Below are positions 47,318 through 56,454 of a stretch of DNA of 64,000 nt, one piece after another. This DNA comes from Marinomonas foliarum. GTDB lineage: Bacteria > Pseudomonadota > Gammaproteobacteria > Pseudomonadales > Marinomonadaceae. Positions within the stretch are counted from its first letter, which is position 1; the number at the start of each line of letters is the position of its first letter. The notes under the pieces are model-generated. The model was given only the letters and a program-made list of their open reading frames with translations, made no database searches and was not told where the DNA came from. Made by a program: the position numbers and the translations under genes. The stretch covers positions 19,546 to 83,545 of the forward strand of contig NZ_QPJQ01000016.1 of assembly GCF_003337275.1 (NCBI RefSeq), read 5' to 3'.

Positions 47318-48259
47318 TTATTTAATCTTTGTATCAATAACAGTTTGAATATTGTCTAAAATTGCATGTGCAGCTAATGGACCAGCCGCACTTGTCCAAA
47401 GTTGTCCGTTAACAGTTACAACATGGTCGTTTTTAACAACATTCAAGCGAGAAAAAGAAGGTGATGTTTTTGCTGCATCCAGTGCATCTTTACCTTCTGT
47501 GTTCAGTGTAGCAAGGAACAGCCAATCACTATCCACTTTTGATAAATTCTCTAAGCTAAGAGGGCTACTGTGCGGGCGTCCTTCTTTGATAACTCCTGCA
47601 TCATTAATTTCAAAGCCAACTGAAGCTAGCATATCAGTTGAAAATATTTGTGACGACATTACAACAGGGCCTTGTGGCATCCATCGAGCAAGCGTTGCAG
47701 AACGTTCAGCTTCAGGTAATTTCGTAGCAATTTTGTCTTTAAGGTTGCTTGCACGTTTTTCAATATCAGCAAGAATTACATTCATTTCTTCGGTTTTGTT
47801 CAGCGCATCCGCATAAACCTGGGCTAACGTGATCCAAGCATCTGCAACCATTCCAGGCGAATTAGGTACAATAGTTGGCGCTATTTTAGAGAGGATACTA
47901 TATTGGTCTTTAGATAAAGAAGCTGATGCCAAAATCAGATCTGGTCGCTGGGCAGCAATGGCTTCTAAGTTATTTTGTCTAGAGGTGCCGACGATACTGA
48001 TACCCTCAACACGTTCTTGAATGTATTCGGCAACAGAATCGCCGCCACGTGTTGCAACAGCTGCTAATGGTTTAAACCCCAATGCGATTGCACTGTCTAA
48101 TGCATCTTCAGATAAGGTCACGATACGCTTTACATCGTCATTAACCTTTACGTTACCGTACTTTGTGTTAACAGTATGCTCAGCTGCGAACGTTCCTAAA
48201 GATGTGGCTAAGCAAGCACACAGTAATATTTTCTTAAAAATAGGGCGATTAAACGTCAT
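47318..48259 (-). CDS. siderophore-binding periplasmic protein
   Basis: A 313-residue class III solute-binding protein, first gene of the importer operon. The signal peptide ends near FAAE (residues 26-27). RIVTLSEDALDSAIALG and RPDLILASASLSKDQ are the family's characteristic hinge regions. There are two in-frame ATGs; I chose 48259 because AAGGA lies nine bases before it, while the one at 48268 touches AAGGA. A Fur-box-like site is about 100 nt upstream. The bound siderophore cannot be told, and no TonB receptor or siderophore synthesis gene is nearby. Confidence 0.88.
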   Translation of the reverse strand: MTFNRPIFKKILLCACLATSLGTFAAEHTVNTKYGNVKVNDDVKRIVTLSEDALDSAIALGFKPLAAVATRGGDSVAEYIQERVEGISIVGTSRQNNLEAIAAQRPDLILASASLSKDQYSILSKIAPTIVPNSPGMVADAWITLAQVYADALNKTEEMNVILADIEKRASNLKDKIATKLPEAERSATLARWMPQGPVVMSSQIFSTDMLASVGFEINDAGVIKEGRPHSSPLSLENLSKVDSDWLFLATLNTEGKDALDAAKTSPSFSRLNVVKNDHVVTVNGQLWTSAAGPLAAHAILDNIQTVIDTKIK

Positions 48260-48359
48260 AAAATGCATTCCTTAAAAATGAATAACTTCAGTAGACATCT
48301 GGCTTCAATGTGAGCCAAAGCGTTGAAATACTGAAAGTGCAAGCAACTGAATTAATTTC

Positions 48360-48378
48360 AATAATGATAACGCTTCTT
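48360..48378 (-). promoter_or_regulatory. candidate Fur box of the siderophore importer operon
   Basis: The 19-mer beginning AATAATGATAA matches the Fur consensus at 13 of 19 positions, with the left half-site nearly perfect. It lies about 100 nt upstream of the binding-protein start, a common place for a Fur operator. Iron-repressed expression is expected for this kind of operon. Confidence 0.6.
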
Positions 48379-48485
48379 ATTACAGTGTTTAACTGTTTAA
48401 TCTTATAAAAGCGTTACAAAAAGTGAAACGTAACGTTTTAGTTTTAGATGTATTGAGCTATTCGCCGCTTCAGGTACAAGTGGGG

Positions 48486-49355
48486 CTAATCGAATGAAAA
48501 GCCAAATAAACTAATCTCTGTTTTGTAGGTAGTTTCTTTTGGAGAGGTTTGTAATTGTTCTATTAAGCTTATATAAGTGGTCATTTTGTGGGCTCGTAGG
48601 TTCTTCTCGCTGGGAATGGCGGTTGCGAATTTGGTAGCCCTTAACATGGCTTTTACGCCATTAGTTTGGGCAAATTCACCTTTGTCTATAAGAATGATCT
48701 CTTCTCCCATATGCCAAAAAATATCTAAATCTTTTATTTGCATTGGGCTAATTGGCGGCACTAAAGGCACAATATCATCTGGTGTGACGACTCTGGTTAG
48801 AGGTAAGGTGTGAAATTTATTTGCGCCAGTGACATTGGTGACTTTAGGCTGGCCAAAAGTAATTATTTGCTCTACTGGGTAGCCATCGTTTTGCAGATAC
48901 ATACCAAGGATTACGGCAATAGCACCACCTAAGCTATGGCCGGTAAGTTGGATAGGTTGGTCTTGTGTGAGAAAGGGCTTAATATCTTCGTACACTGCTT
49001 TTGCACCAGAACCAAAGCCTTGGTGTAGTTTTATATCAAGTAAAGTATCTGGCTGTAGTTGTAAATCCAGATCCAGCATGGCGTTTTCTAAGTTCGCTGT
49101 GCCTCGGATGGCGATGGTCTGAACTTTCTTGGAGCGACTTAAAAAGTAACTCACTTGTGATAAGGAGATTAATGATTGATGAACCAAGGCTTGGCCTTGT
49201 TCAATAAGGCGTTGCTCTAAAGTGCTTGATTCTAGATAGGTGTCATCCGATAGTTTTGCTTGAGCTTTAATCACTGTGAAGTTTGGCTGAGCAAGTGCCA
49301 ATTGAAAAGGGATTACAACTAACAGAGACAATAACAAGATCTTATTTTTTAACAT
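48486..49355 (-). CDS. secreted class 3 lipase family protein
   Basis: A 289-residue alpha/beta hydrolase with a signal peptide (hydrophobic core at 6-20, cleavage near LALA). The nucleophile elbow is GHSLGGAIA with Ser in the centre. The acid is probably the Asp of TPDDIVPLVPP, and the His is in FWHMGEEI. The lipase_3 arrangement (LTGHSLGG, ITFGQPKVTN) is clear. Substrate unknown; a lipid or ester in the periplasm or outside. Start at ATG 49355 gives a normal signal; a TTG six codons earlier is possible. Monocistronic, with a weak hairpin upstream of it. Confidence 0.88.
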   Translation of the reverse strand: MLKNKILLLSLLVVIPFQLALAQPNFTVIKAQAKLSDDTYLESSTLEQRLIEQGQALVHQSLISLSQVSYFLSRSKKVQTIAIRGTANLENAMLDLDLQLQPDTLLDIKLHQGFGSGAKAVYEDIKPFLTQDQPIQLTGHSLGGAIAVILGMYLQNDGYPVEQIITFGQPKVTNVTGANKFHTLPLTRVVTPDDIVPLVPPISPMQIKDLDIFWHMGEEIILIDKGEFAQTNGVKAMLRATKFATAIPSEKNLRAHKMTTYISLIEQLQTSPKETTYKTEISLFGFSFD

Positions 49356-49518
49356 GCAGGTCAGAAACAACAAAGTAATAAAGAAGCGCAGAGTACTAAA
49401 AAATATTTTTCAGGAACAGAGCTTTATGGTGATAAGTGATATGAGGGGTGTATTTCCATCTTTGTTAGCGATTAGAAAAACGGTCTTTACTGTTTATAGT
49501 TGATTTACAATGTGTATG

Positions 49519-49546
49519 GCCTCCCTAACTGTGCAGGGAGGCTTTT
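49519..49546 (+). terminator. hairpin between chemoreceptor and lipase genes
   Basis: GCCTCCCT pairs with AGGGAGGC around eight bases, followed by TTTT on the plus strand. Both neighbours are on the minus strand, where no T tail exists, so it may not terminate the chemoreceptor message efficiently. Confidence 0.4.
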
Positions 49547-49558
49547 GGTGATCAAGTA

Positions 49559-51463
49559 CTAGCGTTTAATTTTAAAGCGTTGAGTTAATGCTTTCAGTTC
49601 TAGGCTTAGCGCTTTTAAGTTGCTCACAGCCATTGCTGACTCAGCAGCGCCTTCAGTAGTTTGATCTGCTAGCTGACGTACATTTTCGACACTACTGCTT
49701 ATTTCTTCAGAAACGTGCGACTGTTGTTCCGCTGCAGTAGCAATTTGTTGAGTCATATCTTGCACATGTCCCATTTCCTTATTGATACTTGCAAACAGGG
49801 CAACGACACCTTTTGCTTGTTCTGCATTGTTAATGGATAGGTTACGGCTGGTTTGAATCTTATCCAAGGACTCTTGTGCACCACTCTGTAGTAAGTGAAT
49901 TAAGTCTTCAATTTCTTTGGCCGAGTCTTGAGTTCGACTTGCTAAACCACGTACTTCATCTGCTACCACGGCAAAGCCACGACCCGCCTCACCAGCACGA
50001 GCTGCTTCAATGGCAGCATTAAGTGCCAGAAGGTTTGTCTGCTCAGCCACGGCCTTTATTACTTCTAGTACGTTTCCTACATTATCAGAGCGCTCTTTCA
50101 GTGTTTCCATGGTCTGACTGGTATTGTTAAGCTCTGTTGCTAGGTTGCTGATCTGAGTGGCGGTTTCATTCACCATAGCACTCCCTTGGTTGACGATTTT
50201 GTCAGTGGTCGTCGTGGCAGAAGCTGCTGTTTCAGCATTGCGAGCGACTTCAGCAACCGTTGCAGACATTTCATTTATGGCTGTCGCTACTTGGTCTGTT
50301 TCATCTCGTTGGGACTGCATTCTACTTTGACTATTCTTGGTGATAATTTCCAGCTGCTCGCTTGTTGAGCTTAGGTTTAGCACACCGCCAACGACTTCTG
50401 AGATCAATTTGTTTAACGTAATACTCATCTTGCCAATGTCATTATATAGCTTGCCAAGTTCATCACGACGTTCAGTTGAGTAAGTGCGAGTCAAATCGCC
50501 TGAAGAAATAGCTTCTACCGCTAAGGTAACCTCATTCATTGGCGTGACAATCATGCGGCGGATGAACCACGCGAAAAATAATCCCATTACAATAGCAGCG
50601 ATGGTGATCGATATAAGTAATATACGAACATGAGCTCCATCTTCAGCACTTTTAACTTGTTGTAATTCTTCTAAATCTTCAAGCTTATTGGTGATAGTTG
50701 CTGCTAGTGCGGCTAGTTCTTCAGAACCATTATCTAGCTTCAAAGTCAGGGGAGGGTTCAGAGCAAGTAATGCTTGATATGTTTTAAACAGTTCAGCAAT
50801 TTTTTGTTGGATAGCTTGCGACTGTCCTGTAAGTGAAAGTTGCTCCATTTCTGTGGCAATTTTTGGGATACGAACATTGATTATATCCTGTGGAATAGGT
50901 TGGCCTTGGCCGACACTTCTTGTAATGATTAACATAGTATCAGCGAGTTCATTTGACATACGTAAGGTGGTTGTAACTGCATTAGTATCGCTGGAATTGC
51001 TGAGGCTATCTATGAGCTGGTCGGCTTGGCTCTTAATTTCATTGCGAATACCAGCAGCTTTTTTACCCGTGTTGCCCCAGTCTTGGCGAAATGTGTGAAC
51101 CTCTTCAAATGTGAGTGTATATTGATCTAAGGCACTAGAAGCCTGTTTGACAAGGGCTAAACTTCCCTCACCAGTATAAAGGTTAAAAGAATCTTGAAAC
51201 TGCTTCGAGAGCTTTGTTTTAATTTTAATAACGTCTTGGTAAGCATCTTCGCTACCTTTATCAAGATATAATTTTCGCTGATCTCTAAGATCTAGAACGA
51301 TGCTATTGAGCTGGTTGGATAATTGCACCTTACGGGCTCGTTCTAGCAATGCGTCTACACCTACAAAGCCAGCTATTGCGACAATGAGTGTTAATAACAG
51401 AACTAGGCCAAAGCCACATACAAGTTTGAGTCCGATAGAGATATTTTCGAAGGGGTTTTTCAT
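49559..51463 (-). CDS. methyl-accepting chemotaxis protein
   Basis: A 634-residue transmembrane chemoreceptor. First membrane helix at about 9-32, a helical periplasmic domain to about 280 (four-helix-bundle type), second helix at about 283-303, HAMP to about 355, then a long cytoplasmic signalling domain with the conserved hairpin tip [18 protein letters not shown] and [12 protein letters not shown]. No CheB/CheR-binding NWETF tail is seen at the C-terminus (ends LTQRFKIKR). AAAGGAA precedes ATG 51463. The ligand is unknown; no che gene is near. No sigma-28 promoter was found by eye. Confidence 0.94.
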   Translation of the reverse strand: MKNPFENISIGLKLVCGFGLVLLLTLIVAIAGFVGVDALLERARKVQLSNQLNSIVLDLRDQRKLYLDKGSEDAYQDVIKIKTKLSKQFQDSFNLYTGEGSLALVKQASSALDQYTLTFEEVHTFRQDWGNTGKKAAGIRNEIKSQADQLIDSLSNSSDTNAVTTTLRMSNELADTMLIITRSVGQGQPIPQDIINVRIPKIATEMEQLSLTGQSQAIQQKIAELFKTYQALLALNPPLTLKLDNGSEELAALAATITNKLEDLEELQQVKSAEDGAHVRILLISITIAAIVMGLFFAWFIRRMIVTPMNEVTLAVEAISSGDLTRTYSTERRDELGKLYNDIGKMSITLNKLISEVVGGVLNLSSTSEQLEIITKNSQSRMQSQRDETDQVATAINEMSATVAEVARNAETAASATTTTDKIVNQGSAMVNETATQISNLATELNNTSQTMETLKERSDNVGNVLEVIKAVAEQTNLLALNAAIEAARAGEAGRGFAVVADEVRGLASRTQDSAKEIEDLIHLLQSGAQESLDKIQTSRNLSINNAEQAKGVVALFASINKEMGHVQDMTQQIATAAEQQSHVSEEISSSVENVRQLADQTTEGAAESAMAVSNLKALSLELKALTQRFKIKR

Positions 51464-51871
51464 GATATTTCCTTTCACATGATGCAAGTTTTTGAAGTGT
51501 CTATCCTGTTAGGGCTTCAGGGGGATAGTTGCGCCGCAATAGTAATTTTTTTGGCGAGCTTTTGCGATTCAAATTAGTAGATAATTATGAAAAAAAAGTT
51601 ACAAAAACACATTGTTTTACTTGTGTTTTTTTATTTTTGAATAAACATAGGAAAATATAAACTTCATTGACTATCTTATGTATTAGATAGCTAAAAATTC
51701 ACTATGAATCATAGGCAGTATTTGGGTTTAGAATAGGTTACATAACTTGGTTAAAGCTAATTTTAAAACCACCATATATGCACCACGAGTAAGCGAGATC
51801 AGCTATCGCCGAGATTACTAATACGGTAAACTACGCGCCCTCAATTTCCAGTAACAATAACCGAGTATCGA
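51464..51871. other. chemoreceptor-marC intergenic region
   Basis: About 400 nt between divergent genes, strongly AT-rich. A dyad CTATCC (51501-51506) and GGATAG (51523-51528) lies in the chemoreceptor leader around a 16-nt loop. The rest has poly-A and poly-T runs near 51590-51650 but no open frame or RNA gene that I can support. Promoters for both genes should lie here. Confidence 0.5.
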
Positions 51872-52483
51872 ATGAGCACTGAATTTTCTATTTTATCTGC
51901 TACCTTATTGTTTTTGTTTGTTATTGACCCGTTCGGCAACATTCCTATTTTGTTATCAGTAATGAAGGGCGTTCCACAAAAACGTCAATACCAGATTGTG
52001 ATACGCGATGGTTTAATCGGTTTAATTATTTTGGTGTGTTTCTTGTTTTTTGGTGCGGAGTTTTTAGCTTTGTTGCATCTGGAAACTGAGTCGATTTCGA
52101 TTGCAGGTGGTGTTGTGCTGTTTGTTATCGCTTTGAAGATGATTTTCCCATCGCCCTACACGAAAGATGTAGGTCCAGTTATGGAGCCTTTTATTGTTCC
52201 GATTTCTATTCCTATGTTGGCTGGTCCATCCACGTTAGCGACGTTATTAGTCATGGTGAAGAGTTACCCTAATGATCAGCAAGATTTGCTGATCTCAGTT
52301 GGTGCTGCATGGGCGATTTCTGTGATTATTTTAGCAATGGCGCCATTGCTGAACAGAATATTGAGAGAGAAAGGCTTGGCAGCGTTAGAGCGCTTGATGG
52401 GGATGTTACTGTTGATGATGTCGGTACAGATGCTTGTAAACGGTGTGCGTAGTTTGTTTACTCACACGCTAGCTTCGTTGTAG
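51872..52483 (+). CDS. MarC family integral membrane protein
   Basis: A 203-residue inner-membrane protein of the MarC/SNG family with about six hydrophobic segments. LLFLFVIDPFGNIPILL near the N-terminus and PISIPMLAGPSTLATLLV in the middle are the family signatures. MarC was once linked to multiple antibiotic resistance, a link later disputed; its function is unknown. It ends in a hairpin shared with the convergent rraA. Confidence 0.92.
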   Translation: MSTEFSILSATLLFLFVIDPFGNIPILLSVMKGVPQKRQYQIVIRDGLIGLIILVCFLFFGAEFLALLHLETESISIAGGVVLFVIALKMIFPSPYTKDVGPVMEPFIVPISIPMLAGPSTLATLLVMVKSYPNDQQDLLISVGAAWAISVIILAMAPLLNRILREKGLAALERLMGMLLLMMSVQMLVNGVRSLFTHTLASL

Positions 52484-52497
52484 TTGAATTCATAAAT

Positions 52498-52534
52498 TAA
52501 CCATTAACCCTATCTATGGAAGGGTTAATGGTTG
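52498..52534. terminator. terminator between marC and rraA, overlapping the rraA 3' end
   Basis: AACCATTAACCCT pairs with AGGGTTAATGGTT around about nine bases. It holds the rraA stop codon (52514-52516) and final codons. The 3' flank GTTTGG is only weakly T-rich. Confidence 0.6.
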
Positions 52535-52999
52535 TTTGGATACAGCGATACCATTTAAGTCGCAATAGATATAATCCCCTTGGGCGATCGTCATGCCCGC
52601 AAAGCAAAGTGTTTTATCTAAATCGCCTATGCCGCGTTTTTCCGTTGGCATTGGATGAGCGCATAAAGCATGAATGCCGATGTTCAGTTGAGATTGGGCC
52701 GCTATGTCACGAATGGCTCCGTTTATCACAAATCCTTCCCAGCCATTATTGACTGCTTTTTCCGCCAACATATCACCAAGTAAGGCACGCCGTTTACTAC
52801 CACCGCCATCAATAACCATAACTTTGCCTTTGCCATTTAGAGCGACTAGCTCTCTAACTCTACTGTTGTCTTCAAAACAGGATACGGTGACCACTTCGCC
52901 ATAAAAGTGGGTACGTTTTCCGAAAGAGGTAAAAATAGGATCAGCGATTTGCAGTTTTTCTGGGTACAAGTCGCATAGATCAGGAAGCAAGTCTTGCAT
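52514..52999 (-). CDS. rraA: RraA family protein
   Basis: A 161-residue RraA-like protein. In E. coli RraA binds RNase E and lowers its activity, changing mRNA levels. The family core is present: GGGSKRRALLGDMLAEKA, FVINGAIRDIA and ADIGIHAL-like NIGIHALCAHP. Many RraA-fold proteins are instead divalent-metal aldolases for 4-hydroxy-4-methyl-2-oxoglutarate. The residues GD-x20-R-D needed for aldolase chemistry (GD at LLGDML, RD at AIRDIA) are present, so either function is possible. The short, plain form fits RraA. Confidence 0.88.
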   Translation of the reverse strand: MQDLLPDLCDLYPEKLQIADPIFTSFGKRTHFYGEVVTVSCFEDNSRVRELVALNGKGKVMVIDGGGSKRRALLGDMLAEKAVNNGWEGFVINGAIRDIAAQSQLNIGIHALCAHPMPTEKRGIGDLDKTLCFAGMTIAQGDYIYCDLNGIAVSKQPLTLP

Positions 53000-53100
53000 G
53001 AGTTAATACCTACTTAAAATAAAAAAGGGTCTTTGACTCTAAGTAGGTAGGTGCTAGATATCCAGCAGTTTTGGTGGATGTTCAGTATTCAGTGATGTGA

Positions 53101-53616
53101 TTAGTCCTCTACAACAGGAATGTCGCTTGGGTCGATTAGGCCATGTTCTACGGCTATTTGAAGCAGCTGAATGACCAGCTCATCTGGTGGTAATAAGTGT
53201 AAGGGGGTGGTTTGACCTTGCTCAGCGACGGCGTCGTTTAAGTCCACGTCGCGCTCTTCGAACCACGAGTGAATGCTTTGAACTTCAAAACTAGGTTCTA
53301 GTCCTTTTATCTCGTAAGTGGCTTCAACCAATAGATTAAGCGATTCTGGCTCCAGGGCGTAAATGACGTCGGTATCAAATTCATTGATCCATTCCGCTAA
53401 AATGTCACTGGCTTCGAAGCCGAATTCGTAGAGCTGTTGTTCATCAAGGTCTAGTGCGTTAGTCTCGATACGATGGTTTTCTAACCATTCATCGTCGGGG
53501 ATCACTAGTACTTCTTTTACTTGCGCTTCGTGAGTGGACCAAGTGAAAAGTAGTGGAAAAGCTGGCTCGTCGGAAGAGTTGGCGACAGCCGTCATGAATA
53601 TAGGTAAACTTGCCAT
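53101..53616 (-). CDS. acidic protein of unknown function
   Basis: I do not recognise this 171-residue protein. It is very acidic (many Asp/Glu, few Lys), with no signal peptide or membrane helix and no obvious catalytic motif. It reads as alternating strands and helices: a beta-rich start (PLLFTWSTHEAQVKEVLVIPDDEWL) and a middle with DTDVIYALEPESLNLL. The phrase order loosely recalls RNase-H-like or nuclease folds, but the acidic residues are not in a convincing pattern and I would not claim it. It is divergent from the M14 carboxypeptidase gene, with only 37 nt between start codons. Confidence 0.75.
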   Translation of the reverse strand: MASLPIFMTAVANSSDEPAFPLLFTWSTHEAQVKEVLVIPDDEWLENHRIETNALDLDEQQLYEFGFEASDILAEWINEFDTDVIYALEPESLNLLVEATYEIKGLEPSFEVQSIHSWFEERDVDLNDAVAEQGQTTPLHLLPPDELVIQLLQIAVEHGLIDPSDIPVVED

Positions 53617-53653
53617 AATTTAGAACCAATGTTTGATTGTTAAGGAAGAATAA

Positions 53654-54808
53654 ATGACCAGCCGAATCAAGATCAGTAGTGCGTTTGATGGCGGTAACAT
53701 CTCCGTTATAAATGCTTCGGAGCCGGACAATATTAGAGTAAAGATCCCTAATGATACAAACTCTAAATTTTTGCAGTGGTTTTATTTTCGTTTACAAGGC
53801 GGTATGGGTGAGCAATGTGTTATTCATTTTGAGAACGCCAGCGACGCTGCTTATCCGGATGGTTGGGTTGATTACCAAGCCGTTGCTTCTTACGATCGTG
53901 AGTATTGGTTCCGCGTTCCAACGGAATACGTAGACGGCAAATTGGTGATTACGCATCAGCCTGAACAAGACAGTGTGTATTACGCCTATTTCGCACCTTA
54001 CAGCTATGAGCGTCATTTAGATATGATTGCTTGGGCGGCAAGTAATGAAGATTGTATTACCGATCATTTAGGTGAAACGGCAGAAGGTCGTGATATTACC
54101 TTGTTAGAGATCAGCAAAACCCAAGGGTTAGCAAAAAACATCTGGATTATTGCTCGTCAGCATCCTGGTGAAACCATGGCTGAATGGTTTGTTGAAGGTT
54201 TGCTTGAGCGTTTGTTTGATGAGTCACATCCGATCGCACGTGCTTTGTTGAAGCATTGTCGTTTTTATGTGGTGCCAAATATGAATCCAGATGGCGCTGT
54301 ACATGGTAATTTACGAGTGAATTCCAAAGGCGTTAATTTGAACCGTGAGTGGAAGAATCCTACTGCGGAATTCAGTCCTGAGGTGTTAGCGGTACAAAAG
54401 AAAATGGCTGAAACAGGTGTGGATTTGTTCTTAGACATTCATGGCGATGAAGCTTTGCCTGTGAATTTTGTCGACGGTTGCCAAGGCGTTCCGTCGTTTG
54501 ATGCTCGCATGGAAGCAATGGAGACTTTGTTTAAAAACATTTTCACCGCAGTCAGTCCTGATTTCCAGACTGAAATTGGCTATACGCCAGATCAATTTGG
54601 TGAAGCAAACTTAACCGTGGCAACAAAGTGGGTAGGTGAAACATACAATTGTTTATCTTTTACATTAGAGATGCCTTTTAAAGACAATAAAAACTTGCCT
54701 GATGATGATGTTGGCTGGTCTCCAGAGCGCGCTAAGATTCTTGGGGCTGACGTTTTGTATCCTATATATCAAGTGATCATGAGTTCTCATATGAAAGCCG
54801 ACGACTGA
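53654..54808 (+). CDS. M14 family carboxypeptidase (cytosolic carboxypeptidase-like)
   Basis: A 384-residue zinc carboxypeptidase. The N-terminal beta domain (1-115, no signal peptide) is that of the cytosolic carboxypeptidase group. The zinc site HxxE is in RQHPGETMAEW, the third ligand in DIHGDE, the substrate-binding Asn-Arg in GVNLNREW, and a Glu near the C-terminus (FTLEMPF) is the general base. No signal means a cytoplasmic substrate. Eukaryotic relatives remove C-terminal Glu residues; bacterial substrates are unknown. AAGGAAG precedes the ATG. Confidence 0.92.
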   Translation: MTSRIKISSAFDGGNISVINASEPDNIRVKIPNDTNSKFLQWFYFRLQGGMGEQCVIHFENASDAAYPDGWVDYQAVASYDREYWFRVPTEYVDGKLVITHQPEQDSVYYAYFAPYSYERHLDMIAWAASNEDCITDHLGETAEGRDITLLEISKTQGLAKNIWIIARQHPGETMAEWFVEGLLERLFDESHPIARALLKHCRFYVVPNMNPDGAVHGNLRVNSKGVNLNREWKNPTAEFSPEVLAVQKKMAETGVDLFLDIHGDEALPVNFVDGCQGVPSFDARMEAMETLFKNIFTAVSPDFQTEIGYTPDQFGEANLTVATKWVGETYNCLSFTLEMPFKDNKNLPDDDVGWSPERAKILGADVLYPIYQVIMSSHMKADD

Positions 54809-54958
54809 GTGCTGTTGGCGACTTGAGGTTTTTGTCTTAAATAAAGGTTTATTATCTAGCGAATATTGCCAAACTGGATTAGGATCTGGTTTTCAAAATT
54901 GCAATAAATTTAATACCCTTTTTTATTTTTATAGAACGTAATTTTAGGACGAAGAAAA

Positions 54959-55531
54959 ATGCCTAAGGCAAGTGAAATCAAAAAAAATATTGCTATTAGC
55001 TATGACAACAAAACCTACATAGTAAAAGATATCGAACGCTCTGTACCTCAGGGTCGTGCAGGTGGCAGCCTTTACCGTATGCGTATGTACGATGTGGTAA
55101 CGGGTCGCAAATTGGACGAGACGTTTAAAGACTCCGATATGATCGACCTTGCTGATCTTATTCGCCGTCAAGCGATGTTTTCTTATTCGGATGGTGATGA
55201 ATATGTTTTCATGGATAACGAAGACTACACACCTTATAGCTTGAATAAGAGTGCGATCGAAGAAGAGATTCTGTTTGTTAATGAAGATACTGTTGGTATA
55301 CAGGTTGTGTTGGTTGACGATGTGCCTGTGATTATCGAATTGCCAACGAATGTTGAATTAGAAGTTATCGAAACCGATCCTTCTATCAAAGGTGCTTCTG
55401 CAACCTCACGTAACAAGCCCGCGAAATTGTCTACTGGTGCTGTGATTCAAGTGCCAGAACATATTTCTACTGGTGACCGTATTAAAGTTAACGTAGAAGA
55501 GCGTAAGTTTGCAGGTCGTGCTGAGAAATAA
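54959..55531 (+). CDS. efpL: elongation factor P-like protein EfpL (YeiP)
   Basis: A 190-residue three-domain EF-P paralogue that helps ribosomes through polyproline and other difficult stretches. It matches E. coli YeiP/EfpL closely at both ends ([30 protein letters not shown]). The loop that reaches the peptidyl-transfer centre reads [14 protein letters not shown], with Arg33 where EF-P has the modified Lys, so no EpmA/EarP-type modification is expected. It ends in a perfect palindromic terminator convergent with trmJ. Confidence 0.94.
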   Translation: MPKASEIKKNIAISYDNKTYIVKDIERSVPQGRAGGSLYRMRMYDVVTGRKLDETFKDSDMIDLADLIRRQAMFSYSDGDEYVFMDNEDYTPYSLNKSAIEEEILFVNEDTVGIQVVLVDDVPVIIELPTNVELEVIETDPSIKGASATSRNKPAKLSTGAVIQVPEHISTGDRIKVNVEERKFAGRAEK

Positions 55532-55557
55532 GACTTTCAGTGTATTTGTAAGATTAT

Positions 55558-55590
55558 AAAAAAATGCAGCCAATTGGCTGCATTTTTTGT
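55558..55590. terminator. efpL-trmJ bidirectional terminator
   Basis: A perfect palindrome: AAAAAATGCAGCC-AATT-GGCTGCATTTTTT. Strong in both directions between convergent genes. Confidence 0.9.
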
Positions 55591-55619
55591 TTTAGGTAAT
55601 CTCTAAAAAGGCTGTCTGC

Positions 55620-56402
55620 TTATTCTTTTTTAGCCGATTCTTTTAATGCATCTTTGGCTTTTTTCTCTGGATGATTGTTAGCTTCGGTTAATCCAGCTTC
55701 ACGTTGAACGGCAGCCAAGACGCCTCGTAAAATACCGAGTTCCTGCTTCTCAGGGCGAGAACGATTAAAGAATCTATGCAACTTATCAAGTACCTTGCCT
55801 GGATGGCTTCGGATGATGAAGTTTATGCCGTAAAGAGTTTCTTCTAAATGTTCGTAGAAAAGATCCATGTCTTTTTTATGTGGGTATTCAGGTGTTTCTT
55901 TTTTATAGTTTTCTTTATTTTGGTTCGCCATCCAAATTTCATAAGCGACGATTTGTACCGCCTGTGAAATGTTTAAGACAGGGTATTCATCATTTGCATC
56001 TATATAAACTTGGCGGTGACATTGAGCGATTTCGTCATTTAGTAAACCAGTTGTTTCGCGACCAAATACGATGGCTACGTTGTGATCAATCGCTTCAGGA
56101 ATGACGCTTACGGCACATTCACGAGCGTTCATGATAGGCAGTTGAAAAGTACGATGGCGAGCGCTGGTGCCAATCACAAGACTACAATCAGCAATCGCTT
56201 CTTCTAGGGTCGGAACTATGGTGGCATTTTCCAGTAGATCAACAGCGCCAGCCGCGCGGCTGGTGGCTTCTTCTGATGGGTAATCATTTGGGTCAACCAA
56301 ATAAAGGTTGGTTAGTCCCATATTCTTCATAGCTCGGGCTATGGCACCAACGTTGCCAGGATGGAAAGTGTTTATTAGTACAATTCGGATGTTACTTAGC
56401 AT
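55620..56402 (-). CDS. trmJ: tRNA (cytidine/uridine-32-2'-O)-methyltransferase
   Basis: A 260-residue SPOUT methyltransferase that 2'-O-methylates residue 32 of tRNA. Family motifs are VLINTFHPGNVGAIARAMKNMGL near the start, FGRETTGLLNDEI (SAM knot) and LNISQAVQIVAYEI. The C-terminal extension after 165 (tRNA-binding, charged) is that of TrmJ and not the shorter TrmL. An earlier symbol was yfhQ. No ribosome site of note precedes the ATG. Confidence 0.93.
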   Translation of the reverse strand: MLSNIRIVLINTFHPGNVGAIARAMKNMGLTNLYLVDPNDYPSEEATSRAAGAVDLLENATIVPTLEEAIADCSLVIGTSARHRTFQLPIMNARECAVSVIPEAIDHNVAIVFGRETTGLLNDEIAQCHRQVYIDANDEYPVLNISQAVQIVAYEIWMANQNKENYKKETPEYPHKKDMDLFYEHLEETLYGINFIIRSHPGKVLDKLHRFFNRSRPEKQELGILRGVLAAVQREAGLTEANNHPEKKAKDALKESAKKE

Positions 56403-56454
56403 GGGTCGTGAAGTACTCAGGGTTATTTGTCATTTGGCTTTGTAAATAGTCGGA

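Noticed and set aside
51464..51700. Sigma-28 promoter or cyclic-di-GMP riboswitch before the chemoreceptor
   Set aside because: No TAAA-N15-GCCGATAA match on the minus strand and no GEMM core; only one short dyad was found.
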